64,000 nucleotides of DNA from the NCBI GenBank assembly GCA_964505265.1, contig CAZDGN010000003.1, forward strand, positions 1-64,000, read 5' to 3'. The DNA is from CAILUF01 sp964505265 (lineage in GTDB: Bacteria; Pseudomonadota; Alphaproteobacteria; Rickettsiales; UBA1997). The translations under genes were made by a program, and so were the position numbers. Numbering within the stretch: position 1 is the stretch's first letter; each line of letters opens with the position of its first letter. Below are positions 61,027 to 64,000 of the stretch, in pieces. A model generated the notes under the pieces. The model was given only the letters and a program-made list of their open reading frames with translations. It was not told the origin of the DNA and searched no databases.

Positions 61027-62304
61027 ATGATTTTACCAAAATGGCCAAACCCAAATAATTTTCACCATATTGAATTAGGTCTTGAAAGAATTATTGCATT
61101 GCTTAATCGCCTCGACAATCCGCATTTAAAACTACCGCCAACCGTTCATATTGCTGGCACCAATGGCAAAGGTTCAACCTTAGCCTTTTTAAAATCTATC
61201 TATGAGGAAGCTGGTTATAAGGTGCATCGCTATACTTCACCTCATTTAGTTGAATTTAACGAAAGAATAGAAATTTGCGGTCAAAAAATCAGCGATGATC
61301 TCTTGCAAAAATATAGCGAAATATGTCAAAAAGCATGTGAAATTTCTCCAAAAATTGATATAACTTTTTTTGAGGGCACCACGGCAATTGCTTTTTTAGC
61401 TTTTGCCAATCACGATGCCGATATTTTATTACTTGAAACTGGAATGGGCGGGGAATTTGATGCTACCAATGTTTTGCCCAAGGTTTTTCAATCAATTATT
61501 ACCCCGATTTCTTTTGATCATCAAGAATTTTTAGGCAATAAATTATCCGATATCGCCAAGGCCAAAGCTGGTATCATTAAAAAAAACTGTCAAATTATTT
61601 GTAATAATTCTTCATCAGAAATTTTAGAAGTAATCAAAAATAAATCAAAAAAAGAAAATGCTAATTTGATTATGGTTGATGAATATTTTTCAAAAAATTC
61701 ATTTGATTTTTTGAAAATTAAAAACCCACTTTATGGATCGCATCAAATCCAAAATATGCAAACCGCAATCTGTAGTATAAAAAACCAAAGGGACTTCAAA
61801 ATTTCCAACCAAAATATTATTGAGGGAATCGCTAAAACCAGATGGAATGCCAGATTACAAGAAATTAAAAGCGGAAAATTATTTAACCAAATCAAAAATA
61901 ATTCAAAATTATTCGTTGACGGCGGTCATAATATTGATGGCGCCAAAACCATCAGTGAATTTTTAGAAAATCACTTGGATTTTAACAAAATTATAGTTTT
62001 ACAAATGATGAAAGATAAGGATTGTGATAGTTTTATCGAGATTATTGCCAAGAAAATTGATAAAATTTTTATTATAAAAAATTTTTCCAATCCAAGATTT
62101 TGTAGGGCTGAAGATTTGATGAAAAAATGCCAAAAATTTCAACTTAAAACCGAAATTATCGATGATTTTTACAAATTATTTTCACAAATTAATTTGGAGT
62201 TTTCGCAAGAAAAAAATCTTATTTTAATTACCGGCTCTCTTTATCAGGCTGGGATTTTCTTGGATTTAAACCATGATCACAAGATTCAATACTCAAAATT
62301 TTAG
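61027..62304 (+). CDS. folC: Folylpolyglutamate synthase/dihydrofolate synthase FolC
   Basis: Adds glutamates to folates, and usually makes dihydrofolate. HIAGTNGKGSTLAFLKSIYEEAG is the P-loop (about 38-55), RYTSPHLVEFNERI follows, and TGMGGEFDATNVL and KAGIIK are conserved, as is the C-terminal ligase domain with DGGHNIDGAK. 425 residues, complete. The last 77 bp overlap the 3' end of the convergent pseudogene. Confidence 0.95.
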   Translation: MILPKWPNPNNFHHIELGLERIIALLNRLDNPHLKLPPTVHIAGTNGKGSTLAFLKSIYEEAGYKVHRYTSPHLVEFNERIEICGQKISDDLLQKYSEICQKACEISPKIDITFFEGTTAIAFLAFANHDADILLLETGMGGEFDATNVLPKVFQSIITPISFDHQEFLGNKLSDIAKAKAGIIKKNCQIICNNSSSEILEVIKNKSKKENANLIMVDEYFSKNSFDFLKIKNPLYGSHQIQNMQTAICSIKNQRDFKISNQNIIEGIAKTRWNARLQEIKSGKLFNQIKNNSKLFVDGGHNIDGAKTISEFLENHLDFNKIIVLQMMKDKDCDSFIEIIAKKIDKIFIIKNFSNPRFCRAEDLMKKCQKFQLKTEIIDDFYKLFSQINLEFSQEKNLILITGSLYQAGIFLDLNHDHKIQYSKF

Positions 62305-63246
62305 TATCTAGCTTTGCCCTTAAAGCTTTAATGTCCATAGCCTCAAAGCCAGAAAAATAATTTGAAATTCCAGCAATATTATTTGGAAGGCCAGTATATA
62401 TACCAGCCCTATAGTCTTCAATCATTCTTAAATACAATGCACTTGCCAACGAAAAAACTCCAGAGTCTTTTAGATTTGGCTGTCCCAATAAATTTCTTGG
62501 AAAAATTAATTTACTATCAGAGCTTTTTGAAGAAATATTTTGCGAAACATCAACCTTAAAAATATCATCTGCCTCCTTTGAATCTTCTGCTATGGCTTTT
62601 AATTTTTTAACATCTCCTAATTCTATTAAGCTCCTTGAGCAAACATCGAAATAAGCATCTAAAGCAAATGAGCCATTTGGTTTTCTTTGTCAAGCTAAAC
62701 TAGATAGTTCAATATTGAAATCTTGATAAGTCTTTCCACTCATTATTTCTTCTATTAATTCACTTAAGGATGCTTTTTCTAGACCATCTCTTATATCATC
62801 CTTGCCCGTACTTTTTTAAACTCAACATTTCCTCCTGCCACCGATATGACACCTCTCTCGGTTAAACCAAAATTACTCCTTTTAACCATTAATAAATCAT
62901 CATTTTTGCCAATTCTAAAATTATTCATTACACCAAGTCCAAAACTAAGATATTCACTAAATCTAGCAGGATTTGGATAGTTTGGATCCGAGGAAGCAAT
63001 GCAGTGGCTAAATTTGGCTTTACTAAACAAAATTTGTAATTTTTTATCGCTATCGTCATAAATAATATCTGATACTAACACAACATCACCATCATAATAA
63101 CTCGGGTTTGATTCAAGAATTCCTTGCCATTTTTTTTCGCAGAAAAATTTTTCTTCTTCAGTTAGTGATAAACTTAAATCATCCAAATCATCATAACATC
63201 TTGCTTGATTGCCCATATAGTCGCATAAATTTATATCTAATCCCAT
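62228..63246 (-). pseudogene. Nudix-like protein, frameshifted and with an in-frame stop
   Basis: The 5' part (from 63246) reads 140 or so residues, with LLMVKRSNFGLTERGVISVAGGNVEF, a Nudix-type lead-in. It then runs into an A6 tract (62812-62817 on the plus strand as T6) and a premature stop. Adding one base there gives a continuous frame with SLSELIEEIMSG, a decayed form of the Nudix REx2EExG part, then a TGA at 62690-62692, then about 155 more codons to 62228. TGA ends erpA and the nuclease in this window, so it is a stop here. Loss of function is likely, though a base error in the homopolymer could account for the first lesion. Confidence 0.65.
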
Positions 63247-63329
63247 TTTATCAAAAAAAATAATCCTTTATCAATATTTGGATTTTCGATAATTTTCCTA
63301 TGAATCAAATCTTTAAAACTAAATTTCAT
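63237..63329 (-). CDS. Possible 30-codon ORF coupled to the nuclease gene
   Basis: Its ATG overlaps the nuclease TGA in an ATGA arrangement, common in translational coupling. It reads MKFSFKDLIHRKIIENPNID and ten further residues ending KWD. It overlaps the first bases of the Nudix-like pseudogene. Nothing is recognised in it, and chance is a fair alternative. Confidence 0.25.
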   Translation of the reverse strand: MKFSFKDLIHRKIIENPNIDKGLFFLIKWD

Positions 63330-63802
63330 AGAACACACCAGCTGGATTTTTTTTCTCCAAAATAAGGTTTGGCCAAACCATTTTTAATAAGTTCATCGCC
63401 GATAATTTTATTGCCAATTTTAACTTTGGCAACAATTCTTCCGCCATATTTATCCCATTTAATTTCCGAAAAATCGATGTTTTGCTTATTTGCAATCGCT
63501 TCATTAATTAATTTAGTAGTAAAATCGGTAGCTTTTTGTGCTAATTTTTTTTCCTTTAAACATTTTGCACGAAAAGATTTTTCGGGAGTGTCAATGCCTT
63601 TAATTCGAACGAATAACTTTAACTCTTCTGGTAAAAATTCATTTTTAATTTCTAAAGTATCGCCATCTAATACCCTTAAAACTTGCCAATTGTAAATTTT
63701 GATCTGGTTATTATTGTCATTGGCAATAATTTTGTCATTAGCCAAAGATTTCGAGAAAAAAATAGGGTATATTATTAAAAAAAGAAAAATTTTTTTAAAC
63801 AT
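63326..63802 (-). CDS. Exported staphylococcal-nuclease-type (thermonuclease) protein
   Basis: 158 residues. After a signal peptide (about 1-21), an SNase fold shows LDGDTLEI (Ca-binding Asp), VRIKGIDTPE with Arg, Asp and Glu of the active site, and DKYGGRIVAKV with the second Arg. A terminal SWCVL is similar to other proteobacterial members. It would cut nucleic acid in the periplasm or outside. It starts 3 bp after the stop of the truncated upstream gene on the same strand. Confidence 0.92.
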   Translation of the reverse strand: MFKKIFLFLIIYPIFFSKSLANDKIIANDNNNQIKIYNWQVLRVLDGDTLEIKNEFLPEELKLFVRIKGIDTPEKSFRAKCLKEKKLAQKATDFTTKLINEAIANKQNIDFSEIKWDKYGGRIVAKVKIGNKIIGDELIKNGLAKPYFGEKKSSWCVL

Positions 63803-63805
63803 TTC

Positions 63806-64000
63806 TTAGATAAGTGAAATAAAATGAAGGATCATAAAGAGGTCAACTGAAATTAATAAATTTCTTGGATTTAACTTACTAAATGATTCTTGAAGTAGTA
63901 ATTTTCGTGTTAATTTTTTGCCAAAGCCACCCTCTTTTAAACGCTTTATTTCTTTTTCTTCTTTGGTAAGTTTAGGGATTTTTGGAGCACATCTTATTGA
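63806..64000 (-). CDS. C-terminal fragment of an unknown protein (partial)
   Basis: An open frame enters from the right edge and ends in a TAA at 63806-63808. The last 64 residues include CAPKIPKLTKEEKEIKRL, then KEGGFGKKLTRKLLLQ, and end in a hydrophobic VDLFMILHFISLI. No family recognised. It lies just upstream of the nuclease gene on the same strand and is probably in one operon with it. Confidence 0.6.
   Translation of the reverse strand, partial: SIRCAPKIPKLTKEEKEIKRLKEGGFGKKLTRKLLLQESFSKLNPRNLLISVDLFMILHFISLI

Noticed and set aside
62690..62692. TGA read as tryptophan or selenocysteine (alternative genetic code)
   Set aside because: erpA and the nuclease gene end with TGA at their expected C-termini, and the same pseudogene also has a frameshift, so TGA is a normal stop.
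63326..63340. CaaX-like end of the nuclease (SWCVL)
   Set aside because: The Cys is third from the end, not fourth, so it is not a CaaX box; the ending is similar to other members of the nuclease family.

Overview
The window is an AT-rich, gene-dense bacterial chromosome segment with very short intergenic gaps, oligo-A/T-rich spacers and almost no Shine-Dalgarno sequences. Gene content points to an alphaproteobacterium of Rickettsiales-like type: a Cox11-type oxidase assembly protein, CcmH and CcmA of cytochrome c maturation system I, a CobT-like chelatase subunit, TolQ, bifunctional RelA/SpoT, PntB, frataxin, outer-membrane barrels and an ankyrin-repeat gene. Unlike obligate intracellular Rickettsiales it keeps amino-acid biosynthesis genes (leuB, argG, hisE, dapF). 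This resembles extracellular or biosynthetically rich relatives such as the Deianiraeaceae, but the lineage assignment is inference. One run of exactly 100 N inside a tandem repeat shows that this is a draft or metagenome assembly.

Layout. 1-3.4 kb: the end of a histone H1-like repeat protein, a bidirectional terminator, then anmK-holB-hisS on the minus strand. 3.5-11.5 kb (plus): lepA, pntB, a tandem omptin pair (one catalytically dead, one apparently active), efp, dapF, ccmH. 11.5-19.4 kb (minus): a phosphoethanolamine-transferase-like enzyme, tolQ, ftsK, a Cys-rich exported protein, leuB, cyaY, pdxH. 19.4-28.5 kb (mostly plus): a Cox11-like protein, a structured intergenic element with a Trp-Trp-Trp leader-like ORF on the minus strand, an unknown exported protein, nusA-infB, a glycerol-1-phosphate dehydrogenase-like gene (minus), secG-gcvT-gcvH.

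28.5-30.4 kb is an accessory patch: an 18-bp perfect palindrome, an Arg/Glu/Gln/Asn tandem-repeat secreted protein split by the assembly gap, inverted copies of a roughly 100-bp dispersed repeat, and an ankyrin gene broken by one amber codon. 30.4-44.4 kb: fadE, glyQ, ndk, hisE, erpA, a small membrane protein ending in a CaaX-like Cys-Leu-Phe-Leu, rseP-dxr-rbfA, an intradiol-dioxygenase-like exported protein, dcd, a CPA2 antiporter, a large unknown protein, tsaD-cinA. 44.4-64 kb: relA/spoT-rpoZ, an esterase, ccmA, cobT, a renalase-like oxidoreductase with an exported glutathione peroxidase, a P1B ATPase, two related barrel proteins, argG, a PEP-carboxylase homologue with lost catalytic residues, a putative GNAT protein, yihY-folC, a frameshifted Nudix-like pseudogene, an exported nuclease and a truncated unknown gene.

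No rRNA, recognisable tRNA, CRISPR array, prophage or transposase was seen. The most interesting items are the omptin/pseudo-omptin pair, the PEP-carboxylase-like protein with a dismantled active site, the CaaX-tailed membrane protein, the structured leader near 20.05 kb and the inverted dispersed repeat.
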